Below, one piece after another: positions 36,586-48,490 of a DNA stretch of 64,000 nt. The DNA is from Callorhinus ursinus. Its lineage: Eukaryota > Chordata > Mammalia > Carnivora > Otariidae. The notes below the pieces were generated by a model that was not told the origin of the DNA, did not search any database, and worked only from the letters and a program-made list of their open reading frames with translations. Made by a program: the position numbers and the translations under genes. The stretch covers positions 1,122,305 to 1,186,304 of the forward strand of contig NW_020312968.1 in NCBI RefSeq assembly GCF_003265705.1. Direction: 5' to 3'. The first letter of the stretch is position 1. Each line of letters begins with the position of its first letter.

Positions 36586-36628
<43 letters not shown>
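36576..36628. repeat. (AC)n microsatellite
   Basis: About 19 uninterrupted AC units at 36590-36627, preceded by an imperfect AC stretch. Confidence 0.95.
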
Positions 36629-36629
<1 letters not shown>

Positions 36630-36632
<3 letters not shown>

Positions 36633-37685
36633 TAATGAATCACCTAAAGTTCTGGTCCTAAGTTGCAGTAACAAACTGAGCCAGATAAATAGCAAAGGCA
36701 GCAGAAGTAGCTTGAATGACACATTCTAGCTGATGTTTTATGAATAAGACCTCAACTGAAGCTTGTTTGTTCTCTACCCTGCAATGTTTATATGTTGCTC
36801 TAGAAGTTTCATATCTTTCTGAACATACCTTCTCATTTCCATTCATTTCCTTTATTCCTTCACTCTGCAGCTCATAATAATACCCTTTCAAAAATTTAAC
36901 ATTGAATTTCCCCCCAAACTTTTCACCTTCTTTTGGCATGCACATATTTATTAGCTCTCAGCTAATGGCTGGGTTTTCCTTTATTTTCTGCCAATATTTT
37001 TAATGATATTAGCATACCTCCAGATATAAATGGGGCAGTGTTCACTTTTAACCACCCACCAACATTCTTAGCTTAACAATTTTCGTAATGGAAATATTTT
37101 TCTCTTCATCTTGTCTCACAACTTTGGGACTTTTACTACCTTCTTTGCCTCAAACACATTTTAAATATCCTCAAATCCTATCAAATCTTTTCAACTTCTT
37201 GGGAATCTGTCCTATCCTGCTTGATCTGTTTGCTGCATATCTTATGATCAGTCCTAAAATCATGACTTATTTCATGACAGTTCATCTAAATCATCAATGG
37301 GTGCCCCGCCGTCTACATTTAAATATCCAACTCTTCCATCTGATCTTCAGGACCCTCCTCAATTCATCCTGTCTTTCCCATCTTACTCTAATTCACCATG
37401 AGAAGCACTGAGCTCCTCACTCCTGAAAGCCCGTGCCCCGACCAGTAGCACCCACCCCTCTTAGACACTTGTGGAATCAGAATTGGCATTTGAGCAAGAA
37501 ACAATACAATCTAACATCCTTTCCTTACTGCTCTGGTGCTTTTTCCCAAGATATTTGCATGCCTTGTTCCCTCACTTCCATTGCAACGATGGCCTTAGGT
37601 AAGCTGGTAGAAACAGCCCAGTGTTGTCCCTGGTTGGAATTCAGCATAGGGATGCTCTTTCCAGTATAGCCATCAGAAGACATGT
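36630..37685. other. Unassigned; possibly old repeat at 37030-37600
   Basis: CT-leaning sequence with a 107-codon plus-strand frame at 37088-37411 that shows no recognisable domain. The composition resembles ancient LINE-like 3' sequence but I cannot assign it. Confidence 0.35.
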
Positions 37686-37689
37686 ATTA

Positions 37690-37806
37690 GGGTGACCAGA
37701 TCCTCCTAGTTTGTCCTGCGGCGGTCCTGGTTTTAGCACTGAAAGCCCTGTGTTCCCGGAAACCCCTCAGTCCTAGTCAAATTGGGACAGTTGATCATTC
37801 TACAGT
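37690..37806 (+). mobile_element. Small ancient DNA-transposon-like element with inverted ends
   Basis: The left end 'tagggtgaccagatcctcc' and the right end 'gggacagttgatcattcta' are imperfect inverted repeats. 'agcactgaaagccctgtgtt' and 'cccggaaacccctcagtcc' lie between. The layout matches a common mammalian non-autonomous element whose name I do not recall. Confidence 0.6.
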
Positions 37807-39797
37807 ATGTTTACAAACCGTAACTAAGCCCACTTTCTCACAGTGGTTCCACTGAGTCACTATCTCATTTAAATTAAATAGGCTTTTGTGAGCTTTAACC
37901 ACAATATTGCTATAGATTGCAAAAAATCAACTACTCTGGATTGCAAACAACCAATTTTCAAACTAAACAAAAGACCACGATTATATTGCCTGAATATGAA
38001 TGCACAAAATCTAGAGGTATAACCTCACCATATGCTTAGGAGTAATACCCACTAAGACTCATGAATAAGGTGTGCTTTACAAGCATACCTTTGAATACTG
38101 AACTGAGAAAATACTGTTCACATTAGTGCTATATTTAATAAAGGTTTGTTAATAGAAAGCTGGATACATACCAGGTATGACAATATACTTTTAATAAAAT
38201 TCTCTAAATAAAATAAATACGAAAACATGTAAGTATAGAGTTATTATTGTCATTGTTTTCTATTCATAAGAAGTACTTTTTTACGTTCAAGAAAACCAAC
38301 AAAGAAAGCAACTAATCCCTCAGAGGGTTGCAATTAAAGATGAAGATTTATTATTTTATTTTTGGCAGTTTAATGATTGAACTGCAAAACACATTGATCC
38401 CCTATTTTCAGACTTATGATAAAAAACAAAAACAATGCAAGTGAGATAGATATTTGTGCCTATTTACAAAGCATTTACTTTACTACAGTTACATATGAAA
38501 AAAATCATTGTTCATAATAATGTCTTATATACTAAATTATTAATTTAAAAAATATTAAATGCTTTTTAAAAATTTATTGAAAGTAGCCCAATCCCTTCAT
38601 AGCCATGTTTAGATAGTATTTTCATAAATAATATCATTTTCTCTCTAAATATACATAATATTTTCTCCTCAACTGTTGGCTGGCTTACAATAATTGAAAT
38701 TTTCTTATTTTCTCTCTTTTTTGGGGAAGGGGTAATAAAAATCAATTTTGGTTAAAAGTGCCACCTTAAAATATTTATTAAACAAGCCTTATATGGTCAA
38801 TTCCTCCTTCTATGTAAATAAGCAAGAGAAAGGCCTAATTCTGATGACATAATCTGTGGTCTTCGCTGATTTTGCCATAGTGGCTTATCATCTTTAGCCC
38901 GTGAATAATTCTTTCATTTTGAGCTCATCTTGTCCCTGATGGCCCAATTATTGCTTCTGGGTAATGACCCAGTCAGATCTTATTTAGAAAGAAACATACT
39001 CCTAAACAGCACACAGTGATGCCTCTTTGACCTCAGAGAAGCCACAAAGGACAGCTGCATTATCATACAGAGTAAAATGGCTCCAGTAAAATTAGGTTCC
39101 AGCTGAGAAGAAAGCTTCCTGAAGGCATTTGGTGCCTCAGAATCATTGACTAGATCAAATGTTCCATTAGAAATTGTAATTGGTTTCATTCTTCATTCTC
39201 CCAGATGTCATTCATAAAAAATTATTAGGTGGTAATAACTGACCACAAGGTAGACCCTTTTATGCAACCTTGAATCTGCTCTGTTACTTAGCTAAACAAT
39301 CCAGTTCTTTAAATAGTCCCCTTTAGATCGGTTTTCACCCCTTAATCACTACTGTGTTTTTTTATTCATTTCTGTTTTTCAAATTTTCAAAAGCAAAGAC
39401 CAACACTGGCTATCATAAAAACTGTTTTCTCAGTGCACTAGCAATAAATGCTCTCTAGTGTTGAATGTACAAAGGAAGTACTTGACTGTTCTTTTTATTA
39501 CGAGGAAATCTTAACTGAGAAAGCAGATTACACAGGAACCTGTCCAATTTATGCTGAGCTTTATCATGGTTATTTCTTAAATTCAGACAATTCAAGCAAA
39601 AATGCAAAATAAAGTTGAAAACAAAGAGTATCGTTTGGTTATTGGAACTGTCAATGTATTTAACAGGTTGTGAGGAACAAAACCAAGGAGGAAAACTAAT
39701 GCTGGTAGGAGAGAATGGGGAATACTGGTGGAGTGGGGGCAAAGGGGGTGACAGTCACAAGCCAGCCAAGATCTATATGCAGCAATAAGACCACGGG
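37807..39797. other. Unassigned; candidate conserved block 38790-39190
   Basis: No repeat is identified. 38790-39190 is repeat-free with spaced motifs such as 'cccaattattgcttctggg' and 'gccatagtggcttatcatc', as seen in conserved non-coding elements. Conservation itself cannot be judged here. Confidence 0.4.
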
Positions 39798-39807
39798 NNN
39801 NNNNNNN
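39798..39807. other. Assembly gap (10 N)
   Basis: Ten N characters. The true gap size may differ, since short fixed runs often stand for unknown length. The gap lies at the left edge of the antisense retroviral region, where its 3' LTR would be expected. Confidence 0.99.
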
Positions 39808-42172
39808 ATTCCCTATGGTCTCATATGATGAGATCGGAATTGCCAGAAGGTTTTATCATAAGATCCAGTGATGGGTGGCATATGCAGCATGGTAAGATTG
39901 AGGGCAGTGGCTACTATTTGGTTTATCTAAGAATTAGTATGGCACTAGTAAGGTATTAGTATATTCTGACCTAAAAATAATAATAAAAATTAAAGGAAAG
40001 AGAAAAAGGCCATTACTCCATAATCAAGGAAAATAAAAAAGAAATGACTATAAGCAAACAGAAAAACAAGACAGACGTCACACAGGGGTCTCGGTCTGAT
40101 ATCTTGAGCAGAAGCTATCTATATTCCAAGGTCATCGGCTTGTTCCAAAGGTTTTGAGTGAGCTATTTCATAAGATAAGCAGCTAAGATTTCTGAGAATC
40201 CTCGGTTTGAGTTCCCCTATTGGTAGCTCTTTAATTGTGTGAATTCCCAATGGCTTCTTTAGTTGTGAAACACGAACCCAAGGACTGACCTTCTGGAGTT
40301 TTACTGCTGCATTTGTTATTAACAGTTACCTAGTAAGATTACTTCCTAGGAGTTTCAAGAGAAGTTCTTCTCTGATGTCTCCCTCCAACAGACAAATCTC
40401 CTGATTGAAGGTCAAGAAGAGACGAAAGATCATATTGATGTTGTAGAAAGGCAGCCTTAATTTGTCAATAATAAGATTGAGTATAGTACCCAGGTCCCTT
40501 GAAATATTTTGTCATGCCTGGGCCTGTGCAGTGGAGTCTAGTATCAGACACTAAATCTGTAAATGCCTGGGCCTTCCTGTTCTCAGTTCATAGAAGAATA
40601 ACAGACGTGTCCCCAAGGAAGCGAACCATACATCATAAGGGACAATGGGAATAACTTTACCCCAGGGAACGCAAGGGTTTCTGAAAATTTTGCTAGGTAT
40701 ATCCATAGATGTCATTGGTTCTTTCAACCTTTCCAGAAGGTTGTGGATAGTAAAGATGGTGTAGTCTTTGAGTAAGAGGTAACACCTTACAGATTTCTCT
40801 TATGTTTCCCCTAAATTTGTGCTGCAGTCACTTGATACAAAAGTTGGTAAACCTAGGTTGAAAACACAAAATCAAACAGCATTTCGGAGACTGCATCTTT
40901 TGAGCAAATAAAAGGTTTAACCCATTCTGAAAAGAAATAATAATGGAAACATGTTCAGATCCCATGGAGGATGGGGGCTAGATAAAACTCATCTGAGGTG
41001 GTCAAATGGCTCTTAAGGCTTTTTCATGTTCATGTTTTTCAAATATTATATTGTTCATGTGTGGCACAAGACCTGAATATAAGCTCTCTTGGTTATTTTT
41101 AGTTTCCCAGCCAATGCTGATTTAAGATAATAAGGAATCTGTCTATAACATGATGAGTGGCTTCATGGAGAAATTTAGTTGATATCTCTTTGAAATCAGC
41201 TGGTGCCACCAACCAGCCATCTTGTGATCACAGATACTACCTGAGTGAAGGGTACAACCAGATTTTTTCCATTCTTCCTTTCCTTCCTTCCCTATACATT
41301 GATATTGCCTAATAGCCTCTTTCAACCCCTAAAGAGCATATCTTTTAAGGGTTTAAATGGGATCATATCTTTAGTTAAGGCTGCTTATTTTGCATAATCA
41401 TCTGATATTTTCCTTTAGTTTCCATATTGTCTCCTTTTACATGGGTCTCAAACTTTATAACAGCCAGCTCTTTAGGAAGTAACAGTGCATTTAAAAGTTT
41501 CTCAGCTTTTTGGGCATTTTTGTGGATGCTGCAGCAGAGATAAGAAGCCTCTTTTGTTTCAAAAGCATCCCAAAGTCACGTACTACTCGAAAAACATAGT
41601 ATCTATAGAGATGGTTACTCTCTGTTCTTTGGCTAGTTTAAAGGTTCTAGTAAGTGCCAAAAGTTATGCCTTCTTGGGTAATTTTTATCTCAGATAGAGA
41701 ACTATACTCTAAAGGGGAGCTTAATTTAGTGAAAATATATCCTGTTTTCATAGCCTCCAGTTCCACCCTTGAGGTATGATCCATTAAGAAATAATATTAA
41801 GTCACAGTTCTCAATGAAAGTCTCCATAAATCTAAGCAAGTTCTAGAAAGTTCCCTATCTGAAGTAAGACAACTGTGAGGTTTCCTTTTTCCGGAAGGGA
41901 GGAGAGCAGAGAATGGTAGGTTTCAGGATGATGCAACAGGGAACAGTATTTGAGAAGGAAAGAGTAACAGCATCACAAGAGGTTAACTGGATTGCTGGAA
42001 AACACTGTATGTTCTCAAACAATAGTGAGGCTGTATGGTGTGAGGAACAATAAAGCCAAATGGGTTGTTTAGAACTAGTTCCACAAAAGCTTCAAGTTTT
42101 GAAATGGCAGCAATCGCTCTACAAGGAAGATAAGTCTTACATTCAAGTCAAGGGTGAAGTTACCATACATGA

Positions 42173-42364
42173 TTTTTTTTAAATTTTATGTATTTATTTA
42201 TAAATAGAGAAAGAGAATGAGTAGAGGCAGCGGGTGAGGGAGGAGGACAGAGACTCTCAAGCAGAATTCATGCTGAGCACAGAGCCTGATCCATGACCCC
42301 AAAATCACGACCCGAGCCAAAACCAAGAGTTGAATGCCCAACTGACTGAGCCACCCAGGCATCC
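42173..42364 (-). mobile_element. Can-SINE, diverged, antisense, in ERV
   Basis: (T)n 'aaattttatgtatttattta' through 'gagccacccaggcatcctt'. The duplicated site is short ('tacatg', 42166-42171 and 42366-42371). It is inserted in the retroviral pol region, hence younger than the provirus. Confidence 0.92.
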
Positions 42365-42618
42365 TTACATGGTAGGTTTTTCATGGTTCCCATGATGTTG
42401 AGTTAAAATCCCAAATTGCATATGCATAAGTAGATAAAACGGTCTTTTGTAGGTAAGAAGACTTGTTCATGCTTGGCTCCCCAAGTAGAGGATCTCTTAC
42501 TGATCACTTGTTCAGTTTATAGAGTTGTTGCAATCTCAGAAAAACTTAACACCCATTTCTTTCAATATCCAGATGAACCTAGAAATTCTCTAAGTTATCA
42601 CTTGATGAGGGGTCTACA

Positions 42619-42813
42619 CTATGTTTGGATAATCTTTAGTCTATTTGGAGAGTGTTTTTCCCTCTTGGATAAATAATGGACTGTACTTTGGCAAATTTGT
42701 AATTTATCTTTTGAAGCTTTATGTCCCTTTTCTGCTAAGGCTGAGAGCAAACAAATGGAATTTTTTTTATAGGCTTCCTTGTTCTCTGAACAAAGTATTT
42801 GGTCTTTGAGCAA
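42619..42813 (-). pseudogene. Retroviral pol (reverse transcriptase) remnant
   Basis: A 64-codon open stretch on the minus strand. It lies immediately downstream (in pol direction) of the 20-bp duplication at 42791-42830 and in a different frame from the upstream motif. It resembles the part of retroviral reverse transcriptase that follows the catalytic motif. It is truncated and cannot make an active enzyme. Confidence 0.65.
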
Positions 42814-42830
42814 AGTATTTGGTCTTTGAG
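42791..42830. repeat. 20-bp tandem duplication in pol
   Basis: caaagtatttggtctttgag occurs twice back to back at 42791-42810 and 42811-42830 with no mismatch. Twenty bases is not a multiple of three, so it shifts the pol reading frame. Confidence 0.98.
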
Positions 42831-43536
42831 CAAATCCACTTATTGTATCAAAACTGAGTCACACAGGAAATTTAGATCCAATTTTTGAATGAAGATCTGG
42901 GAAAAATAGGAGGGGGCTTCAGTGAACCCCTGGAGCATAACTTTCCACATGTAACCACAGGTATTAACTATCCTGGGCTAGGGGTACCCTGAAAAGAGCA
43001 GAAAAAAAGTCCACTGTATGGAAACAGGTCACTCTGGGCATATTTGATGCCATGATGGTATTTGGGCTAAGTACTACTGGGGAGAGAGACATAATTTTTT
43101 TTAAATAGTCTAAGATCTTGAACAAATCTGGATCTTCATCCCTTTAGTATATTTACTGGCAAGACAGAAGTGTTACAAGGACTACTACAGAGTATGAGAA
43201 GGCCCTTGGACATAAGGTATTCAACTATAAGTCTGATTCCTTTTCTTTGCCTCTGGCTCCAAAAGATACTGGGTAAGTTTGTATTATAGGTTGGCAGGAT
43301 CTATCTGAACTTTAATAGGTTCTGCTCCAGTTGTTTTTCCTATGTCAGTAGAATTTTTAGTTCATATAGTGTCTGGTATGGTGTAAGATCGTCAGCTGGG
43401 GTATACATCAAATACATACAATGGAGAAGACAGAGCTATATCCAGAGCAGACACAACTTGATCTGAATATTGGAGTCCTCTGAAACCCCAAGAAATAGTC
43501 TCTCTGGTGTGCATTTAATGTTACAATTCCATTTTC

Positions 43537-43713
43537 TTTCTTTTTAAAAAGATTTATTTATCGGAGAGAGCATGAGTGGGAGGGACAGAGAGAGAGAGGG
43601 AGAAAGAATCCCAAGCACATTCCACGCTGAGCTCGATCTCAGGCCATAGAGATCATGACCTGAGCTGAAACCAAGAGTCAGGAGCTTAATTGACTGCACC
43701 ACCCAGGTGCCCC
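43537..43713 (-). mobile_element. Can-SINE, antisense, in ERV
   Basis: 'aaaaagatttatttatcgga' through 'caccacccaggtgcccc'. A perfect 15-bp target-site duplication tacaattccattttc lies at 43522-43536 and 43714-43728. Confidence 0.97.
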
Positions 43714-44783
43714 TACAATTCCATTTTCAAAATAAATCTCTCCCTATTAAATTCTCAAGGGTGGTATCAAAGAACAGGAACTAATGTTGTTTAGTCGAAG
43801 ACCTAAGGGTTACATTTAAGGGCTAAAAGACAGGAAAAACCTGTGGGCTATTATAAATACCTAACACCTGTGTGCTGTATTTATGCCAAGGAAGAACTTG
43901 AGCAAAAGTCACAGGATTTAATGTAGGAAGTAGTGCCCATATGTGTCAGAAATTGATGAGATTGGCCATATATATTTATAGTTAGTTCACCTTGAGTGTT
44001 TAAGGGTAAAGCAGGATAATGGATGTTTTTTCTTTCCTTGGTGTGTCGTCTTTGATCTGAGTTGAGATTTTTTTTGTCTTGCTTTATCTTTTGTTCAAAC
44101 TATCCCTTCTGTTTAAAATACCTACAAGTGTCCTTGTCAATAGGTTGTCTGTTGGGAAATGCCCCCCTGGCTGATTGGCAAGGCCACAGTTTGAATCTTG
44201 CCTTGTTATTCTTCAAAAACAATCTCAAAATGTTCTGCCAGGGGTTACAACACCTGTAGTTCAGGTAAGGGGATATATCCCACTCTAATATCATCTTTTC
44301 TCTATTTGCGCTATTGAATTATGGTCCAATTGATTTTTATTGGAAATATTTCAGCATGACTTTCAGGATATGTTTTTCTACGTCTGGGGTCTCTTTTAAC
44401 CCTTGGGTTTATTGTAGAAAGAAGAATCTTTACTTTGCAGAAAGGAGGTCCCTTTCTGGGTCAGTTCCACCATCTTTTGCCATTCAAAATTTAGCATCTG
44501 AGGTTCTGACCCATATGTATACAAGGTGATATAGGTCAGGCAGCCCTGGGTCATGTGCATCCAAAAGAATTCTGATGCTCCTATAAATAGTTACTGGCCT
44601 TCTCTGTGTTTGGGCAAGTCCCAAATTATAGCCTTAAATTTAACATGGATTTAAGGTTTGAAATCTACAGCAGCTTGCAGACTCAGCTCATGGAATGGAT
44701 GTGTATTTAGAGGCAAACTGTATTCTGGGGTCTTAGGACAGTCACTGGGAAAAGGGTAAAGAGTCTGGACAAGAAGAGAAGGA

Positions 44784-44966
44784 GCCTAGGTGGCTCAGTG
44801 GATTAAATGTCCGACTCTTAGTTTTGGCTCAGGTCATGAATCAAGCCCCGTGCTCAGCATGGAGTCTGCTTGTCTCCCTCTCCCTCTGCTGCTCCCCTCA
44901 CTCTCTCTCTAATAAATAAATAAATAAAATCTTTTTCTAAAAAAATTGTTTTTAAAATAAAGAAAA
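44784..44966 (+). mobile_element. Can-SINE, internally shortened, in ERV
   Basis: 'gcctaggtggctcagtggat', 'gtccgactcttagttttggc' and a deletion in the middle ('caggtcatgaatcaagcccc'), ending in (AAAT)n. A perfect 13-bp target-site duplication aagaagagaagga lies at 44771-44783 and 44967-44979. Confidence 0.95.
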
Positions 44967-45841
44967 AAGAAGAGAAGGAAGCAGTCAATGGGAGATGTGG
45001 AAGGAGAGCAGACACAGTAGCAAAGGGGAAGAAGGGAACCAGATGTTAGGGAGTCAAATGGAGAATAAGGAGAGTGAAGATAATGAGGGCAATGAGCCTG
45101 GTTTCTTATTGCATAAGCTTGTCAAGTTGCTCATTAGATTTGGCCAAAGAACATTTTAGTGAAGCAATTTCTGAATAAGAATGTTGTTTGTTGGCCTCTA
45201 CATAACAATAAAAAATGCTGCCCACATTCTCTTTCATTTTTTTCCCCTGATTCTCCAATGAACATTTTTGTTCCAGTCAATTATTCCTTAGAGTGGACAC
45301 AAGGTCAAAAGCATCCTTGGTGAAGTTATACCATTTAGAGAGAGAGGCACAAGAATTAAAATTATAATGAAAATATATATAAGAAGCAGAAGGTTTTCCT
45401 GTATTGGGAGAGGATTTAGACTTAGATGACCCCATGAGAGCTAGCAACAATTGGTCATAAGTAATGCTTCTACACTTCATGCTAGAGGCAGAAGCTGTAG
45501 GTAAGCTAAGGAGACATAAGACATCTTATATGATTACTTTCAGAGGCTTTTTTATCTCTGATTGGTTCTGATTTGAAAGTGAGGGCAAAAAACATAGAGA
45601 AGGTGGTAGTCATTGATCATGTCCTGACCATTCTGGGCTGACGACCATAGAGGTGTCCTTAGCTTTTTGGGCTGACTGCCACCAAGGCTGTGGATCAGAA
45701 TTCTGTTGTCATAAACGATCTGGCTTATAATCTAATTTGTGTCTTTGTTTTACATATCTTTTCTTGAGGATAATGGGAAATGAGAGCAGAAAATAGGGAA
45801 AGTACTTATTATAAGCACTTTATCAGTGGCAACAAACTATT

Positions 45842-46041
45842 TTTTTTGAGATTTTATTTATTTGAGAGAGAGAGAGAATTGAGCAGGGGGAGTGGCAGAG
45901 GGAGAGGGAGAGGGAGAAGCAGACTCCTTGCTGAGTGGGGAGCCTAATGCCGGGCTCAATCTCAGGACCCTGAGATCATGACCTGAGCCAAAGTCAGACA
46001 CTTAACTGACTGAGCCACCCAGGTGACCCAAAGAAGGGACT
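45842..46041 (-). mobile_element. Can-SINE, full length, antisense, in ERV
   Basis: 'gagattttatttatttgag' through 'gagccacccaggtgaccc'. A perfect 17-bp target-site duplication agtggcaacaaactatt lies at 45825-45841 and 46042-46058. Confidence 0.97.
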
Positions 46042-46058
46042 AGTGGCAACAAACTATT

Positions 46059-46526
46059 AATAGATCTTCCAGTGATAGGGCTTTTTCTCACTGGAATGGT
46101 GAGCCATTGACTAAAGTGAAAAAAAAATGATGATTAATCATTCTAAAGTTCTAGGAACTCCAGGTTAACTGATATTTTATCTCTTACTCTGTGCTATGGA
46201 CCCTCATTCTGTCATATACCGGAGAATCCTTGAGACATATACATAGTACAGAATTGAGAATATAAAGTGAAGAGCTCTACTTTCTCCTCTTTTCTCTCTA
46301 TCCTTGTTCAGGGGACCTTAGACCCAACTCCTACATTCCACTCAAGTATGTATACGCAATTATACTTGAGGATTTGAGTCCATTCACATTATGAACTCAG
46401 TTCCATGTCTGTAGATTCTATTTTATCTGGATCTATGATCTCATGCTCCCACCCACTAGAGTCAATTTATATTGTGAAGCATCTAGAATTCTTTTCCTAA
46501 ATAGCCTCAAGTATGTCACTAGGGCC
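46059..46526. other. Unassigned, probably ERV leader or LTR region
   Basis: This position would hold the 5' leader or LTR of the antisense provirus. I found no primer-binding site, TATA/polyadenylation layout or partner LTR to prove it. Confidence 0.3.
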
Positions 46527-46529
46527 TAG

Positions 46530-46625
46530 GTCTAATCCTCTCAAGGGTGGTGGGGCTCTAACACGTGAAGAATGCCAGTCTAATCCTCTCAAGGGTGGTG
46601 AGGCTCTAACACGTGAAGAATGCCC
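46530..46625. repeat. 48-bp tandem duplication, two copies
   Basis: Copies at 46530-46577 and 46578-46625 differ at 2 of 48 positions. The unit begins gtctaatcctctcaaggg and ends acacgtgaagaatgcc. The 48-bp unit keeps the frame, so a plus-strand open frame runs through both. Confidence 0.97.
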
Positions 46626-46826
46626 AAAGAACTATTTGCCTATGATAGTAAACAGGGCTTGGAGGTGCAGGTTAGGATATCCTCACAAGGGCATACATGG
46701 CTCTTCAGCATTTCAGTGTAAACATGTTTTTGACCCTTGTATACCCTTGGATCACTGAGAATTTCAGAAAACCAAAGATCTCCCCTTTTTTGTTGTTGTT
46801 GTTTTACATTTTCTCGTTACTTATCG

Positions 46827-46961
46827 TGTGGTCCAAGGATCAAAAATAGCACCTGGGAGCTTGTTTAGAAATGCAGAAGCTCAGTTCCTACCACAGACCT
46901 ATTTAACCAATAATCATTGTAATAAGACTCCACCTAGGTGATTCATAGGCTTATTAAAATT
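46827..46961 (+). mobile_element. MER5A (hAT-Charlie) element
   Basis: 'gtggtccaaggatcaaaaat', 'agcacctgggagcttgttta', 'gaaatgcagaagctcag' and 'ctaggtgattcataggc' follow the MER5A consensus order. Both ends are nearly complete. Confidence 0.88.
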
Positions 46962-48110
46962 AATTTCACCTAATTCTTCTTTCTTCACTTAGGATTGCTG
47001 GCCCATTATATGCTCAGGAGGGCAGTTTCTATAACTGCTTGTTCACTTATCGTCAATGCTTAGGACTGCCTTATAGAAGGCATTCTACAATGTTAAATGA
47101 ATTACTTAACAAATTAATGAAGGAGCTAGACACTGAGTGAGTTTGTTTTATATAATGTCAGTGCACTTACACTGACCCTCAACATTTTCTGTTTAGGAAT
47201 TTAAAAATCAGCCATCCGAACGCCACAATGCCAACCCCAGCATCACAAATAGGACAAGAAGCCGACCTTGACTATGCCAAAACCTTCTGAATAGTTTTCT
47301 TGCACAGGATTTGTTGAGAAGAGGCAACCTTTAGTTTTTCCCCACACTACTCATAATAAAATATGCCTATGAACACCTGCCAGTAATCATAACTACTTTC
47401 TATCCTAAGAACTTCAGTACGATACTAATATATAAATGCAAAATTCACCTGGAAATGGAAATTGTATCTAAGCATTTTTCTCTGTTAACACTGCCAGTTT
47501 TATGTAGTTCTCTTGTACTAAATGGGCAATGTAACTTTTCTTTTTTTTTAATATAATAGTGTTTCTCTCCCTGAGTCTCAAACAGTACTCTAGATCATAA
47601 GATGATTTGTTGCTCCACACTGGTGATACTCTATAATCAGCTTTTTATAAAGCTAATTATATGTTCCTTAACTCTCTAAGTTAGAACCTAGGAGGAGATG
47701 CTAATGTCTTTAAGACCCAAAGTTGCTTTAAAAATCAGGTATATTGTCACATGTACTATTCCTTGTTTTTTAAAGTAGCACCCACAGTAAAATTCTGGTT
47801 TTGGAAAAATAAAGTAACAAATCTAAAGTATACCTCAGTTTTAGCATATTTCATTATTTTGCCAATTAATATATGAATTTGTTCAATGAGTGTTAGCCAA
47901 AATGATTTTATTTATAAAACATTGCACTAGTTAATATGGAAGCTACAAGGTAAAATAAAATGATCCCTTCCCTCACTGAGTCCCCAGTGTGTTTATCTAT
48001 ACAATTGTTCTAGAACGATTATAATTTCATCCTTTCATAAAAATGATTAGATATACGACATGGGTTACCATTTCAGTGTCCTTACTCCACCATTTCCTGA
48101 TCATTCATGC
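46962..48110. other. Unassigned non-coding sequence
   Basis: AT-rich; no gene or nameable repeat. Confidence 0.4.
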
Positions 48111-48111
48111 A

Positions 48112-48490
48112 CAATTCATTCATTCAACAAATAATAATTGCTGAAGACACAAGGGATACAAAGATGCTGGGTGCACAGTGACAAAAGAGACCAGCAATAT
48201 CGCTAACCTCGTGGAACTTACAGTTTTGTGGGAAAAGACAGAAATGAAACTAGCAAGACTGTCTATAAGATAATTGCAGGGAGTGATAAATTCTATGAAA
48301 AAAATATCAAGACAATAGGAATGAAAATGATTGAAAGATACAGGTTCTTTTGGGCAGGGCAGCCAAATTTTATCAGATGAAGTGAAATTTAAGCAGAAGT
48401 ATAAATAATAACAGGAAGCCAGCCATATATAAATCCGGAAGAAAGATGAGCCATGCAGAGGAAGCAGCAAGTATAAATACATTAAAGTGA
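48112..48490 (-). mobile_element. L2 3' region, antisense
   Basis: 'attcattcattcaacaaata' is followed by 'gggatacaaagatgctggg', 'cctcgtggaacttacagt', 'ggagtgataaattctatg' and 'gagccatgcagaggaagcag'. This is the standard reverse-complement order of L2. The 120-codon minus-strand frame here is only this repeat. Confidence 0.85.

Larger units (their letters stand above)
39808..46650 (-). mobile_element. Decayed class I-like endogenous retrovirus, antisense
   Basis: A provirus-derived block read on the minus strand, so gag would lie at the right and env at the left. Reverse transcriptase is at about 42600-43300. A conserved Q-G-F-T-E-x-P-type motif is seen in frame at 42900-42941. The catalytic motif follows in the same frame at 42834-42842, but it is broken: its tyrosine position is a TAA stop and the second aspartate position is leucine. 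A 20-bp tandem duplication then shifts the frame. RNase H and integrase remnants lie at about 41000-41750, including a minus-strand open piece at 41143-41325. Gag remnants are probable at 44.3-45.5 kb. Four Can-SINEs interrupt it. No pair of matching LTRs was found. It is non-functional; the class I assignment rests on overall pol resemblance. Confidence 0.78.
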
